Below, in pieces: positions 50,532-59,930 of a stretch of DNA of 64,000 nucleotides. The stretch's first letter is position 1; each line of letters begins with the position of its first letter. Below the pieces are notes generated by a model. The model was not told where the DNA came from. It saw only the letters and a list, made by a program, of their open reading frames with translations, and ran no database searches. The translations under genes were made by a program, and so were the position numbers. The DNA comes from Rhodococcus sp. W8901. Lineage in GTDB: Bacteria; Actinomycetota; Actinomycetes; Mycobacteriales; Mycobacteriaceae. The stretch spans positions 3,286,001-3,350,000 of the forward strand of contig NZ_CP054690.1 in the NCBI RefSeq assembly GCF_013348805.1. Direction: 5' to 3'.

Positions 50532-52604
50532 GTGTCAGTCCGCTCCACCGCCCCGACCCTCGGTGGCCCCTCGGGCTCCGAAAGCCGCATTCGCCCAGTT
50601 CACCGCCGTGATCTCGACGGTCTCCGGGGCCTCGCGATCGGGCTGGTGGTCGTCTACCACGTGTGGTTCGGACGGGTCTCCGGCGGCGTCGACATCTTCC
50701 TGGCGCTGTCCGGGTTCTTCTTCGTCGGGTCGCTGCTGCGGGTCGCGGAGGGTCCGTCTCGACTCGATCCACGCCCCGTCGTGGGGCGAATCACTCGACG
50801 ACTCGGACCACCCCTCGTCGTGGTGCTCGCGGCGACGGTCGCGTTCACCGTCTGGGTCCATCCGGCGACGTTGTGGTTCGACATCGCGCGGCAGACGACC
50901 GCCTCGCTGACGTTCCTCCAGAACTGGCACCTCGCCGACACCGCGAGCGACTACCTGGCCGCCGACCCGTCGGTGAGCCCGTTGCAGCACCTGTGGTCGA
51001 TCTCCGTGCAGGGCCAGTTCTACCTCGCCGCGATCGTTGTCGTGTTCGCGGTCGCGTGGCTGTTGCGGGCCCGCGGGTTGCCCGTCCGCGGGCCGCTCGC
51101 GGTCGTCCTCGCGGCCCTGGCCGCCGCGTCCCTGATCTATGCGACGACCAGCGAACTGCCGCAGACGTGGCTGTATTACGACACCGCCGCGCGGATGTGG
51201 GAACTGCTCGCCGGCGGTGTGCTGGCGTGCGTCGCACCGTGGATCCGGGTGCCGCGCGGGTGGCGGATCGCGCTGTCCGTCACCGGCCTGGCGATCGTTC
51301 TCGGCTGCGGCATGGTGCTCGACGGACGCAGCGAGTTCCCCGGACCGTGGGCGCTGGTCCCGGTCGGCGCCGCGCTCGCCTTCATCGTCGCGGGCGCGCA
51401 ACCGGCGGACGATGCTCGCGCGAATCCGGTCTCGAACCTGCTCGCCTCCCGACCGCTGCTACGTCTCGGCACCGTCGCGTACGCGCTGTACCTGTGGCAC
51501 TGGCCGATCCTCATCGGCTATCTGGTGATCGCCGATCGCCCGTCGGCGAGCGTCGCCGGCGGGGCCATCGTGATCGCGGTGTCGCTGGTCCTCGCGGAAC
51601 TGACGACCCGACTGGTCGAGACCCCGATCCGTAGGACCGCCGATCGCGGAGCGACACGGTCGGCGCTCGTCGCGGCCGTCGCGGCGCTCGCGGTGATCGT
51701 GGGTGCCGCATCGGTGACCTGGACACACTTCGTCGACCGCCGGACAACGCAATGGGCCCAGCAGGGACCACTCGATCCGGTCACCTACCCGGGTGCGGCC
51801 GCGCTCACGTCCGGCGCCGACGTCGTGACGGCGCGCGAGCAGCCGTCCCGGTTCGTCGCGCACGCCGACCTGCCGCCGACCACGGGCGACGGATGCATGT
51901 CGCAGTCCGGCCAGATCGAGGCCCTCACCTGCACGTACGGCGACGTCGATGCCGAGCGGAGTATCGCGGTGATCGGCGGATCGCACGCCGAGCACTGGAT
52001 TCCGGCCCTGGACATCCTCGCCCGGGAGCACCGTTTCCGTCTGGAAACGTTCCTGAAGGTGGGCTGCCCCGCCCTGCTGCCCGTCGGCCCCGACTACCCG
52101 ATCGGCGAGTGCGAGGAGTGGACGTTCGGGGTGGTCGACGCCCTCACGGAGATGCGCCCCGACTACGTCTTCAGCACCTCGACCCGGCCCCGCCCCGGCG
52201 AGCCCGGCGACTACACCCCTGAGACGTACGTCGCGCTCTGGCAGGAACTGGCGACCCGGGATCTGCCCGTGATCGCGCTGCGCGACACGCCATGGCTCGA
52301 GGAGGACGGCGTCAGCTACCGGGCGGCGGACTGCCTCGCCCGACGTGGGGGCAACGCAGACTCGTGCGGCATCGACCGTGCGGAGGTCCTCGAGCCCGTC
52401 GACCCGGCGCAGGCCGCCGCGGCGTACCTGCCGACCGTCCAGCTACTCGACCTGTCCGACGCCGTGTGCAGGACCGACCGATGCCGCGTGGTCGAGGGCA
52501 ACATCCTGGTCTACCGCGACGACGACCACCTGACCGCGACCTACGTGCGCACCCTCGCGCCCGAACTGGGCAACCGCCTCGGCCCCGCCACCGGGTGGTG
52601 GTGA
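50532..52604 (+). CDS. OafA/YrhL-type acyltransferase with SGNH domain
   Basis: 690 residues. The N-terminal acyltransferase-3 domain (about 20-360) has ten or so membrane helices and begins [36 protein letters not shown], with the conserved catalytic-type histidine in VYH. A linker leads to a periplasmic-side SGNH-hydrolase-like domain (about 455-690) with IGGSHAEHW and a late DDDHL carrying the Asp/His pair. Such proteins acetylate or acylate cell-wall glycans or glycolipids at the outer membrane face. GTG 50532 follows GAAAGGATCGC. It is divergent from bioA with 135 bases between them. Confidence 0.88.
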   Translation: MSVRSTAPTLGGPSGSESRIRPVHRRDLDGLRGLAIGLVVVYHVWFGRVSGGVDIFLALSGFFFVGSLLRVAEGPSRLDPRPVVGRITRRLGPPLVVVLAATVAFTVWVHPATLWFDIARQTTASLTFLQNWHLADTASDYLAADPSVSPLQHLWSISVQGQFYLAAIVVVFAVAWLLRARGLPVRGPLAVVLAALAAASLIYATTSELPQTWLYYDTAARMWELLAGGVLACVAPWIRVPRGWRIALSVTGLAIVLGCGMVLDGRSEFPGPWALVPVGAALAFIVAGAQPADDARANPVSNLLASRPLLRLGTVAYALYLWHWPILIGYLVIADRPSASVAGGAIVIAVSLVLAELTTRLVETPIRRTADRGATRSALVAAVAALAVIVGAASVTWTHFVDRRTTQWAQQGPLDPVTYPGAAALTSGADVVTAREQPSRFVAHADLPPTTGDGCMSQSGQIEALTCTYGDVDAERSIAVIGGSHAEHWIPALDILAREHRFRLETFLKVGCPALLPVGPDYPIGECEEWTFGVVDALTEMRPDYVFSTSTRPRPGEPGDYTPETYVALWQELATRDLPVIALRDTPWLEEDGVSYRAADCLARRGGNADSCGIDRAEVLEPVDPAQAAAAYLPTVQLLDLSDAVCRTDRCRVVEGNILVYRDDDHLTATYVRTLAPELGNRLGPATGWW

Positions 52605-52623
52605 CGGGGCCGCAGGCGCGGGC

Positions 52624-53871
52624 TCAGTGCGCCACCGGGCACTTACCGGCGTAGTCCACCTGGAGTTCCTTGATCCCGTTGATCCACCCGGACCGCAGCC
52701 GCCGCGGGTCACCGAGTTTGGTGATGTCCGGCATGTGGTCGGCGATCGCGTTGAACATCAACTCGATCTCCATTCGCGCCAGGTTCGCCCCGATGCAATA
52801 GTGCGCCCCGGTGCCACCGAAGCTCAGGTGGTCGTTGTCGGCTCGCGTGATGTCGAACTGCGTGGGGTTCTCGAACACGTCCTCGTCGAAGTTGGCGGAC
52901 GAGTAGAACATGACGACGCGGTCGCCCTTGCGGATCTGCTGACCACCGAGTTCGTTGTCGGACAACGCAGTTCGCTGGAATCCGACGACCGGCGTGGCCC
53001 AGCGGATGATCTCGTCGACCGCCGTGGCCGGACGCTCCCGTCGGTACAACTCCCACTGGTCGGGGTTGTCCATGAACGCCATGATCCCGTGCGTGATCGC
53101 GTTGCGCGTGGTCTCGTTGCCCGCGACGGCGAGCAGCAGCACGAAGAACCCGAATTCCTCGGAAGCCAGGGCGTCGCCGTCGATGTCGGCCTCGACGAGC
53201 GTGGTGACGATGTCCTGCGCGGGACACTTGCGCCTCTCCTCCGCCATCGCATACGAGTAGGCGAGAATCTCCGCGGACGCCGTCGCCGATTCCTGCGCGA
53301 ACTCGGGATCGTCGTAGCCCATCATCTGGTTCGACCAGTCGAAGATCTTGTGGCGGTCCTCCTGCGGCACACCGATCAACTCCGCGATGGCCTGCAGGGG
53401 CAGCTCGCATGCGACCTGTTCGACGAAGTCGCCGGCGCCGGCGGCGACCGCCTGCTGGACGATCTGTTCCGCCCGCGCCTTCAACGCCGGACGCAGACTC
53501 TGGACGGCACGCGGGGTGAAACCACGAGCGATGATCTTGCGGAGCTTGGTGTGATCGGGCGCATCCTTGTTGATCAACAGGTGCCGCATCATCTCGACGG
53601 TCTCGCGGGGCATGTCGTCGCCGAAGCGGGCGATCGCCGTGTTCTCCCACGTCGAGAACACCTCGCCGTTGCGCGAGACCTCCTTGACGTCGGCGTGCCG
53701 GGACACCGCCCAGTAGCCGGCGTCTGGGTACCCGCCCTTCGTCGGCGGCTGCTCCACCCACCAGACCGGAGCCGACTTCCGGAGTGCCGCGAACTCCTCG
53801 ATCGGCAACCGGGTCTCGTACACATCGGGATCCGTGAAGTCGAATCCTTCGGGGATGCCGGGAACCGCCAC
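52624..53871 (-). CDS. Cytochrome P450, CYP125-like
   Basis: 415 residues. The haem cysteine is C359 in FGGTGAHYCIGANLARME; the I-helix is AVAGNETTRNA; the ExxR motif is DEIIR. The N-terminal half (GFDFTDPDVYETRLPIEEFAALRKSAPVWW, GGYPDAGYWAVSRHADVKEVSRN, RHLLINKDAPDHTKLR) closely resembles CYP125 enzymes that oxidise the sterol side chain at C26/27. Cytoplasmic. GTG 53871 is preceded by AAGGAG. No ferredoxin gene or cholesterol-catabolic neighbours are present. Upstream are a CRP-like palindrome and two direct repeats with inverted symmetry; I saw no KstR-type TAGAAC/GTTCTA site. Confidence 0.9.
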   Translation of the reverse strand: MAVPGIPEGFDFTDPDVYETRLPIEEFAALRKSAPVWWVEQPPTKGGYPDAGYWAVSRHADVKEVSRNGEVFSTWENTAIARFGDDMPRETVEMMRHLLINKDAPDHTKLRKIIARGFTPRAVQSLRPALKARAEQIVQQAVAAGAGDFVEQVACELPLQAIAELIGVPQEDRHKIFDWSNQMMGYDDPEFAQESATASAEILAYSYAMAEERRKCPAQDIVTTLVEADIDGDALASEEFGFFVLLLAVAGNETTRNAITHGIMAFMDNPDQWELYRRERPATAVDEIIRWATPVVGFQRTALSDNELGGQQIRKGDRVVMFYSSANFDEDVFENPTQFDITRADNDHLSFGGTGAHYCIGANLARMEIELMFNAIADHMPDITKLGDPRRLRSGWINGIKELQVDYAGKCPVAH

Positions 53872-53918
53872 GTCGTACTCCTTCGCTCGGGGATATCGCC
53901 GACCACGTCTTCCGTCGT

Positions 53919-53934
53919 CGTGACGATCGTCACA
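53919..53934. promoter_or_regulatory. CRP/GlxR-like palindrome upstream of the P450
   Basis: CGTGACGATCGTCACA matches TGTGA-N6-TCACA at nine of ten positions and contains the perfect 14-bp palindrome GTGACGATCGTCAC (53920-53933). It lies 48-63 bases before GTG 53871 of the P450 on the minus strand. Binding by a CRP-type protein is inferred from the consensus. Confidence 0.5.
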
Positions 53935-53984
53935 CGGAACGGTGCGATCTCGCTTGGCCGATCTGCCCAGTCCAGCGCGGACCT

Positions 53985-54031
53985 TTTGTGCGACCCGCAC
54001 ATCCCGACATTTGTGCGACCCGCACATCCCG
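53985..54031. repeat. Two 22-bp direct repeats with inverted symmetry
   Basis: Identical 22-bp copies at 53985-54006 and 54010-54031 start 25 bp apart. Each includes TGTGCGacCCGCACA-type arms (TGTGCG-N3-CGCACA). They lie in the short interval between the end of the PucR-type gene (54044) and the P450 start (53871). They may be paired operators for the P450; the binding protein is unknown, and the adjacent PucR-type regulator is a candidate. Confidence 0.7.
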
Positions 54032-54043
54032 GCGCACAGCGGG

Positions 54044-55255
54044 TCAGCCCCCGAAGGTGTCGAAGCAAGCCAACGCCAGTTCGAGTTCGAGGTGCCGCCC
54101 CGTCAGGTCGCGCCCGAGCGTGGCCTCCACCTGCTGGATCCGGTACCGCACCGTGTTCTTGTGGACACCGAGCCTGCGGGCCGCGGCTTCATGGTTACCT
54201 CGGCAGGCCAACACTTCACGCAGCGTGTCCCGGAGACGCTCCGCGGTGGCATCCTCACCCCGCAGGCCCCCGAGTTCCCGCTCGACGAGTGCCCGCATCG
54301 ACTCCGGATCCGCCGACAGCATCGACACCACCTCGACGTCGCGGTACCGCGTGACGGTCGCACGACGGCGACCGGACTCGGCGATCCGTTGCGCCGCAAT
54401 CGCTTCCCGGTGGCTGCGACGGAATCCGTCGATCCCGGCGGCCGGCTCGCCCAGCGCGAGCCGCACCCCCTTCGGCACCGACAGCGGATCGACCGTCCAC
54501 GGATCAGCGTCACCGTCGTCGGTGGCGATCCACGCCCACACCCCGTGCGCCCCGGAGGGCACCGACAGACTACGACGTGCCCCGGCCAGACGCGCCACGA
54601 CCGGTTCGAGGGATCCACCGGACGATGTGGATTCATCCGCCCACAGCACGACCGCGATGTGCGCCCGCTGCAGCGGATACCCGAGCCTGGCCGACGCCTG
54701 CGTCTGGTCTCCGCCGCCGTCGAGGATCTCCCGCACCGCCGTCATCCGGTACGCAAAGGCGCCCTGCAGCAGACGTTCACGCTCCTGCGAGTAGGTGACC
54801 GCAAGCTCGTCGAGCATTGAACTGAGCAGTTCGCCGGTCTGCGACCACATCGTGGTCAGCACCTGGATCTTGAAATCGGGATCCAACGACTCCTGCTCGA
54901 TCAGCGCCGACGTGAAGCCCAGCATCGCGCGGTGGCCGGCGTGGTAGATCCGCGAGAGCACCCGCAGTTCCAGTCCCCGCTGTGCCACTGTGCGTGCCAG
55001 CGCGTGGGTCGCCTCGGACACCGGCGCCGCAGCCGGCCCGTCGGCCAGCGGGCCGCTGGCCTCGAGGAATGCTCCGAACTGACCGCGGATGGCGGAGCGC
55101 AGATCCCGCTCCAGTTCCGCGTCCGACGCCAGTTCCGGCACATCCGCGGCGAACGACTCCTCGAGGAATGCGAGGAAGGCACTCAGATGCTCGCTCGTCA
55201 ACGTCGTAGTGATGTAGTCCCGCAACCACAGATCGGCACGCGTGTCGTCTCCCAC
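54044..55255 (-). CDS. PucR-type transcriptional regulator
   Basis: 403 residues. An N-terminal helical sensor region (about 1-170) is followed by a GGDEF-like middle (about 180-300) and the C-terminal PucR helix-turn-helix (about 340-395; VLACRGNHEAAARRLGVHKNTVRYRIQQVEATLGRDL). Such regulators control catabolic genes. GTG 55255 is preceded by GGGAGGTGAACGC. It lies immediately upstream of the P450 gene on the same strand (173 bases), so the P450 is its most likely target. Confidence 0.88.
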   Translation of the reverse strand: MGDDTRADLWLRDYITTTLTSEHLSAFLAFLEESFAADVPELASDAELERDLRSAIRGQFGAFLEASGPLADGPAAAPVSEATHALARTVAQRGLELRVLSRIYHAGHRAMLGFTSALIEQESLDPDFKIQVLTTMWSQTGELLSSMLDELAVTYSQERERLLQGAFAYRMTAVREILDGGGDQTQASARLGYPLQRAHIAVVLWADESTSSGGSLEPVVARLAGARRSLSVPSGAHGVWAWIATDDGDADPWTVDPLSVPKGVRLALGEPAAGIDGFRRSHREAIAAQRIAESGRRRATVTRYRDVEVVSMLSADPESMRALVERELGGLRGEDATAERLRDTLREVLACRGNHEAAARRLGVHKNTVRYRIQQVEATLGRDLTGRHLELELALACFDTFGG

Positions 55256-55395
55256 GCGTTCACCTCCCTGTCTGCGGCTCACCGTCGGCGCCATTGTGTA
55301 CCGAACCGACAATCCGGCGCACGGCTTCGCCGGATTCCGGGCGCGACGAAGAATCCCGATTGTGTCGATCGCACAGAACCATCGTCGGGCAACAT

Positions 55396-55794
55396 TCAGG
55401 CGCACTCACTCGCCCTTGCGGGGTCGATACCTCCGGCGCGAACCGCGAAGGCGATCCACGCCGCACCGAACAGCAGACAACTGAACGGCATCAACAGAAT
55501 CCGGGGATCTCCGACCCCGCCCATTCCCACCCCCATCACGCCGACCAGCACCAACGGGCTCTGCTTCAGCGCATACAGCAGGGCCGCGACGCTACCCAGC
55601 CAGGCCAGCCACCGCGAACGCGGCCAGATCTCGCTCGGGATACCGAGCGCGACGGCCAGTGCCGCGGCAGGAAGGTTCGTCCACACCATCTGCGACTGCC
55701 AGAAGGACTCGTCGCCATCACGGATCCAGCCCGCCGTCAGCATTCCGAGCAACAGGCCCGGGATCGACAGCAGTATCGGCCGCGTCCACCGCAT
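55396..55794 (-). CDS. Small membrane protein, unknown
   Basis: 132 residues with four hydrophobic helices: about 5-25 (ILLSIPGLLLGMLTAGW), 38-55 (NLPAAALAVALGIP), 66-90 (WLAWLGSVAALLYALKQSPLVLVGVMGVG) and 100-122 (LLMPFSCLLFGAAWIAFAV). I do not recognise the family. ATG 55794 was chosen because the frame upstream overlaps the divergent dehydrogenase gene. It ends 140 bases before the PucR gene on the same strand. Confidence 0.65.
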   Translation of the reverse strand: MRWTRPILLSIPGLLLGMLTAGWIRDGDESFWQSQMVWTNLPAAALAVALGIPSEIWPRSRWLAWLGSVAALLYALKQSPLVLVGVMGVGMGGVGDPRILLMPFSCLLFGAAWIAFAVRAGGIDPARASECA

Positions 55795-55924
55795 TCGTCC
55801 CTCCCCGTCCGAACGATCCCACCACCCTCGCACGACCCCCCGGACGGAGCGCGCCGTCCCCCCGGTCGTGCCATGCTCGAAACCGCGAGCGAGATCCCTC
55901 GGACAATCGACGAAGGAGCGCAGT

Positions 55925-56965
55925 ATGAGAGCAATCCAGTACACCCGGATCGGCGGCGAACCCGAACTGGTCGACATCCCGAAACCCGAACCCGGACCGG
56001 GCGAGGTGCTGCTCGAGATCACCGCGGCGGGCGTCTGCCACTCCGACGAGTTCATCATGAGCCTGCCGGCGGAACGGTTCGGCTACGACCTACCACTGAC
56101 CCTCGGCCACGAGGGCGCCGGTCGCGTGGCCGCCGTCGGCGCCGGTGTCACCGATCTCGACGTCGGCACCAACGTGGTGGTCTACGGCCCGTGGGGCTGC
56201 GGCCGCTGCTGGCACTGCGCCCAAGGACTCGAAAACTATTGTTCGCGTGCAACGGAACTCGGTATCCACCCGCCCGGTCTCGGAGCGCCCGGCGCCATCG
56301 CGGAGTTCATGGTGGTGGACTCGCCTCGGCACCTCGTACCGATCGGAAATCTCGACCCGGTCGCAACCGTCCCCCTCACCGATGCGGGTCTGACCCCGTA
56401 TCACGCGATCAAACGGTCGCTGGGCAAGCTCAGGGCAGGATCGTCCGCGGTGGTGATCGGAACCGGTGGACTGGGCCATGTCGCGATCCAGCTGCTCCGC
56501 CATCTGTCCCCAGCTCGCGTGATCGCACTCGACGTCAACGACGAGAAGTTGCAGTTCGCCCGTGAGGTCGGCGCCCACGAAGCGGTGTTGTCCGACGCCG
56601 ACGCCGCGGCGAACGTCCGGAAGATCACCGGCCCCGCCGGCGCGGCTCTCGTCCTCGACTTCGTCGCCGTCCAGCCGACGCTCGACGTCGCCACCGCGGT
56701 CGCCGGCGTCGGATCGGACGTCACGATCGTCGGACTCGGCGACGGCAAGGCCACCGCCCGCGTCGGCTTCTTCACCGGCGCATTCGAGACCAATGTGTCA
56801 GCGCCGTACTGGGGCTCGCGCAGCGAACTGATCGAGCTCATCGACCTCGCGCACCAGGGCGTCCTCGACATCGCTGTGGAGCGCTTCAGCCTGGACGACG
56901 GCGTCGAGGCCTACCGCCGCCTCGCCGCGGGCACGTTGCGGGGACGGGCGGTCATCGTGCCGTGA
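55925..56965 (+). CDS. Zinc-dependent secondary alcohol dehydrogenase (ADH-A-like)
   Basis: 346 residues. Catalytic zinc ligands are C38 (AAGVCHSD) and H62/E63 (LGHEGAG). The structural-zinc cysteines C92, C95, C98 and C106 lie in GPWGCGRCWHCAQGLENYC. The NAD-binding glycine motif is GTGGLGHVAIQ. The protein resembles, almost segment by segment, the solvent-tolerant ADH-A of Rhodococcus ruber, which oxidises secondary alcohols and reduces ketones. GAAGGAGCG precedes ATG 55925. Its TGA overlaps the GTG of the following broken channel gene. Confidence 0.92.
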   Translation: MRAIQYTRIGGEPELVDIPKPEPGPGEVLLEITAAGVCHSDEFIMSLPAERFGYDLPLTLGHEGAGRVAAVGAGVTDLDVGTNVVVYGPWGCGRCWHCAQGLENYCSRATELGIHPPGLGAPGAIAEFMVVDSPRHLVPIGNLDPVATVPLTDAGLTPYHAIKRSLGKLRAGSSAVVIGTGGLGHVAIQLLRHLSPARVIALDVNDEKLQFAREVGAHEAVLSDADAAANVRKITGPAGAALVLDFVAVQPTLDVATAVAGVGSDVTIVGLGDGKATARVGFFTGAFETNVSAPYWGSRSELIELIDLAHQGVLDIAVERFSLDDGVEAYRRLAAGTLRGRAVIVP

Positions 56966-57497
56966 CCGGTGCCAGCGATCTCCTGCCGGTGCCGGCGCTG
57001 CTCGGCTACCTGTTACGAGAGCCTGCGAACACCCCCACCCACGCCGTAGCGTTGGGCGTGGCCGCCGCCGTCATCCCGATCGCGATGGTGATCGTCACCG
57101 ATCGAGTCACCGATCTCCTCTACACCTGGATCCCGGATCTCGTCGGGTTCGACGGATATGCCCGGTGGTGGATCTTCGCCGTGCTCACCGGGATCGGGCT
57201 CCTGGTGTGGAAGCTTCCGGGTCACGGCGGACCCGATCCGGCGACGGCCGGACTGGTCGGCCCCCCCGATCCCGCCCCGCTCGCTCCCCTCGCTGGCGGG
57301 TGGCACTCGCCCTCGGCGCGGGTGTGAGCCTGGGTCCGGAGAACCCGCTGATCGCGATCAATGTCGCGGTGGCGGCGTGGATCCTGGCGCGGCTGTGGCC
57401 GACCGTGCCGACGAAACGGGTGGTGTGGCTGACGACGTCCGCGACGATCGGAGTGCTGTTCGGGACCCCGCTGGCGGGGCCGTTGGCGTTCGTCTGA
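56962..57497 (+). pseudogene. Truncated, frameshifted ClC-type channel gene
   Basis: From GTG 56962 the frame encodes LLREPANTPTHAVALGVAAAVIPIAMVIVTDRV and KLPGHGGPDPATAGLVGPPDPAPLAPLA, typical of ClC-like ion-channel proteins. It is then lost at about 57290-57300 and the family sequence continues in another frame as ALGAGVSLGPENPLIAINVAVAAW and TTSATIGVLFGTPLAGPLAFV. It ends with a stop at 57497. Intact relatives are about 400-450 residues, so more than half is missing. The selectivity motif GVSLGPENPL is retained. The remaining 241 bases to 57738 hold no recognisable channel sequence. Confidence 0.8.
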
Positions 57498-57738
57498 CGG
57501 TCCACCGCGGCCAACTGGTGGTGGGACCCGACACCGCACCGCTCGAGAAACACGCCGGCTGATGCTTTGTCAGAGTCATCTTCCGAGTGAGAGGTGCCGC
57601 GGCCGCCGATCTCCGGGCTTGACGCAATGCATGTTCACCTTCTCGGTGAGTACTGTCTCGTCCGCGTGCGCAGCGTGTCTTGGCTGTGTAACAACGGTGG
57701 CGTGGCGGTATCGGTACCGGTGAGAGTCTGGATAATGG
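57498..57738. other. Intergenic region before the two-component operon
   Basis: No gene is supported. It holds a short reading remnant (VVGPDTAPLEKHAG, ending at 57562) after the broken channel gene, an imperfect inverted repeat GTTCACC-TTCTC-GGTGAG near 57632-57650, and the -10 element at 57731. Confidence 0.5.
57731..57736 (+). promoter_or_regulatory. -10 element of the two-component operon
   Basis: GATAAT at 57731-57736 lies eight bases before GTG 57745, so transcription would begin at or next to that codon. No good -35 is present (GTATCG at the expected position), suggesting a need for an activator, possibly the response regulator itself. Confidence 0.45.
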
Positions 57739-58419
57739 GTGCCTGTGGCTCAGATCTTGCTCATCGAGGATGACGAAGCGGTACGCGAAGGACTCAGACT
57801 GGGGCTAGGTCAGCTCTCTCATGTCGTGCAGGGAGCCGTCACCGGCCATATGGGTCTCGATTTTCTCCAGATCCAACCGCCCGACGTTGTCATCTTGGAT
57901 CTCATGTTGCCCGGCATGGACGGTTTCGAGGTCTGCCGAAGAATTCGTTCCGCCAGCAGTGTTCCGATCATCATGCTGACCGCCCGTGGCGACGATGTGG
58001 ACGTCGTCAGTGGGCTCGAAGCCGGGGCCGACGACTATGTGATCAAGCCGGTCCAGCCTCGGGTTCTCGATGCTCGGATCCGGGCAGTGCTCCGTCGCGG
58101 CGAGACGCAATCCACGCCCGCGGCCAAGTACGGCGACTTGACGATCGACTACTCCTCGCTGATCGTGGCAAAGCATCACGATCCGCTGATACTGCCCCCG
58201 ACGGAGCTGCGTCTGCTCCTGACCCTCTCAGCGGCCCCGGAGCAGGTCTTCAGTCGGCAACAGCTGTTGCAGTCCGTGTGGGAGCACGAGTACCTGGGTG
58301 ATTCGAGACTGGTCGACGCCTGCGTGCAACGACTGCGCGCCAAGATAGAGGACAATCCCGCACAGCCGGTCTACATCCAGACGGTGCGTGGGTTCGGCTA
58401 CCGCTTCGGACCGGTCTAG
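57739..58419 (+). CDS. OmpR-family response regulator
   Basis: 226 residues. The receiver domain has EDDE (10-13), phosphoacceptor D54 (VILDLMLPGMDG), the T switch in IIMLTARGDD and K104-type lysine in VIKP. The C-terminal winged helix (about 130-224) ends RLRAKIEDNPAQPVYIQTVRGFGYRF. It is followed by the sensor kinase gene 13 bases later. Start: GTG 57739 or, more typical of the family, GTG 57745. GATAAT at 57731-57736 places transcription initiation about at 57743-57745, so the mRNA may be leaderless. Confidence 0.92.
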   Translation: MPVAQILLIEDDEAVREGLRLGLGQLSHVVQGAVTGHMGLDFLQIQPPDVVILDLMLPGMDGFEVCRRIRSASSVPIIMLTARGDDVDVVSGLEAGADDYVIKPVQPRVLDARIRAVLRRGETQSTPAAKYGDLTIDYSSLIVAKHHDPLILPPTELRLLLTLSAAPEQVFSRQQLLQSVWEHEYLGDSRLVDACVQRLRAKIEDNPAQPVYIQTVRGFGYRFGPV

Positions 58420-58432
58420 GCGGGAACAGCGG

Positions 58433-59890
58433 ATGCGGATTAGGATGCGGCTACCCGGGTGGCGCGGCGGCTTGCGGGCTCGCCTGGTGATCGCCTTCAT
58501 CCTGGTGACTCTGGCTGCCATAGCCAGTGCCGCCACGGCCGGCTACGTCTCCGCCCGCAATTCCCTCCTCGCCGCCGATCAGGACCGCGCCATCCGCGAC
58601 CTGCGGCAACGCGTCACCGCGCTCGCCCCCGAGCTGCAGTACCCACCAGACCAGGAAACCCTGAACGCATTCGCGGCACAGTTGCCGGGCAACGCCACGG
58701 TGACCTACCGCGATCTGCAGTCCACCACTGAATCGGCACACGTCACCATCAACCCGGAGCTCCGCGACGCGGTACGCGACCACACGCGCGTACAGGTGCA
58801 GTATGTCTCCACCCCGACCGGGCCCGAGTTGGTGATCGGCATGCCGGTAACGATCTGGCAGCCCGGCGACGCGAGTCAGCCGTCGGGGCTGGAGGTGTAT
58901 TCCGGCCACGATCTTGCTCCGACCTACCAGCAGGTGCAGGTGCAGAGTCGGACCGCATGGCTGGTCGGTGCCGTCGCGGTGCCGTTCGCCATTCTGGTGG
59001 GTTTGTTGTCCTCCAACGGCGTACTTCGCCCGGTACGAGATCTCCGTCATGCCACTCGGCGATTGTCCGCGGGCGATCTCACGGCACGCCTGCGCGTGCG
59101 GGGAACCGATGAGCTGGCGGATCTGGCGCACACGTTCAACGAGACCGCTGACGAACTCGAGCGGACGATCGCCGAACTGCAGCGACTGGAGGAAGACGCC
59201 CGCAGGTTCGTTGCCGACGTCTCTCATGAGCTCCGAACCCCACTGAGCGCGATGCTCGCGGTGACCGACGTGCTGGAGGCAGACGTCCCGCGTATGCCCG
59301 ACGATGCCGCGCGATCCGCCGGTCTGCTGGTGCGGGAAACCCGCCGACTTACTCGACTCGTCGAGGACCTCATGGAGGTGTCACGATTCGACGCGGGCAC
59401 CGCGTCGCTGATCCTCGAGGAAGTGGACGTCGGGGAGGCGATTCGGGCGACCCTGGTGGCCCGCCACTGGGACGACACGGTCGATCTGGACTTACCGAGA
59501 GACGTTCGAGCCCAAGTCGATCGACGCAGACTCGACGTGATCATCGCGAACCTGGTCGGTAACGCGCTCCGGCACGGGCGGCCTCCTGTCACTGTCGTGC
59601 TTCACGCCGACCGCGATTGGATCGAAGTCGTCGTGAACGACCACGGCGACGGAATCCCAGACGACGCGCTGCCGCACGTCTTCGACCGATTCTTCAAAGC
59701 GGACACCGCCCGCGGTCGCTCCGAGAGCAGTGGATTGGGGCTGGCCATCGCACAGCAGAACGCGCGGATACACGGCGGCGACATCGAGGTCGGGAACGTC
59801 CCGGGCGGCGGGGCACGTTTCGTGGTTCGGCTACGCCGGAACGCCGACCAGAACCTCAACGAGGTCCAGCACGATCCTGACGATCAGTGA
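58433..59890 (+). CDS. Sensor histidine kinase
   Basis: 485 residues. TM1 is about 17-39 (LVIAFILVTLAAIASAATAGYV). An extracytoplasmic sensor domain of ~130 residues follows, then TM2 at about 175-194, HAMP (about 195-248), HisKA with H265 (ADVSHELRTP) and HATPase_c (NLVGNALRHGR, DHGDGIPDD, SSGLGLAIAQQ, GGGARF). It autophosphorylates and passes phosphate to the upstream response regulator; the signal is unknown. ATG 58433 was chosen, 13 bases after the regulator stop. It converges with a lipoprotein gene 40 bases beyond its stop. Confidence 0.93.
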   Translation: MRIRMRLPGWRGGLRARLVIAFILVTLAAIASAATAGYVSARNSLLAADQDRAIRDLRQRVTALAPELQYPPDQETLNAFAAQLPGNATVTYRDLQSTTESAHVTINPELRDAVRDHTRVQVQYVSTPTGPELVIGMPVTIWQPGDASQPSGLEVYSGHDLAPTYQQVQVQSRTAWLVGAVAVPFAILVGLLSSNGVLRPVRDLRHATRRLSAGDLTARLRVRGTDELADLAHTFNETADELERTIAELQRLEEDARRFVADVSHELRTPLSAMLAVTDVLEADVPRMPDDAARSAGLLVRETRRLTRLVEDLMEVSRFDAGTASLILEEVDVGEAIRATLVARHWDDTVDLDLPRDVRAQVDRRRLDVIIANLVGNALRHGRPPVTVVLHADRDWIEVVVNDHGDGIPDDALPHVFDRFFKADTARGRSESSGLGLAIAQQNARIHGGDIEVGNVPGGGARFVVRLRRNADQNLNEVQHDPDDQ

Positions 59891-59930
59891 TCAGATCCGC
59901 CTACTGTGCAGTCGTGGCCAGCACAGCTGG

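Noticed and set aside
55846-55863. GGACGG-N6-CCGTCC inverted repeat before the ADH-A gene
   Set aside because: Short G/C-only arms like this occur often by chance in this base composition.
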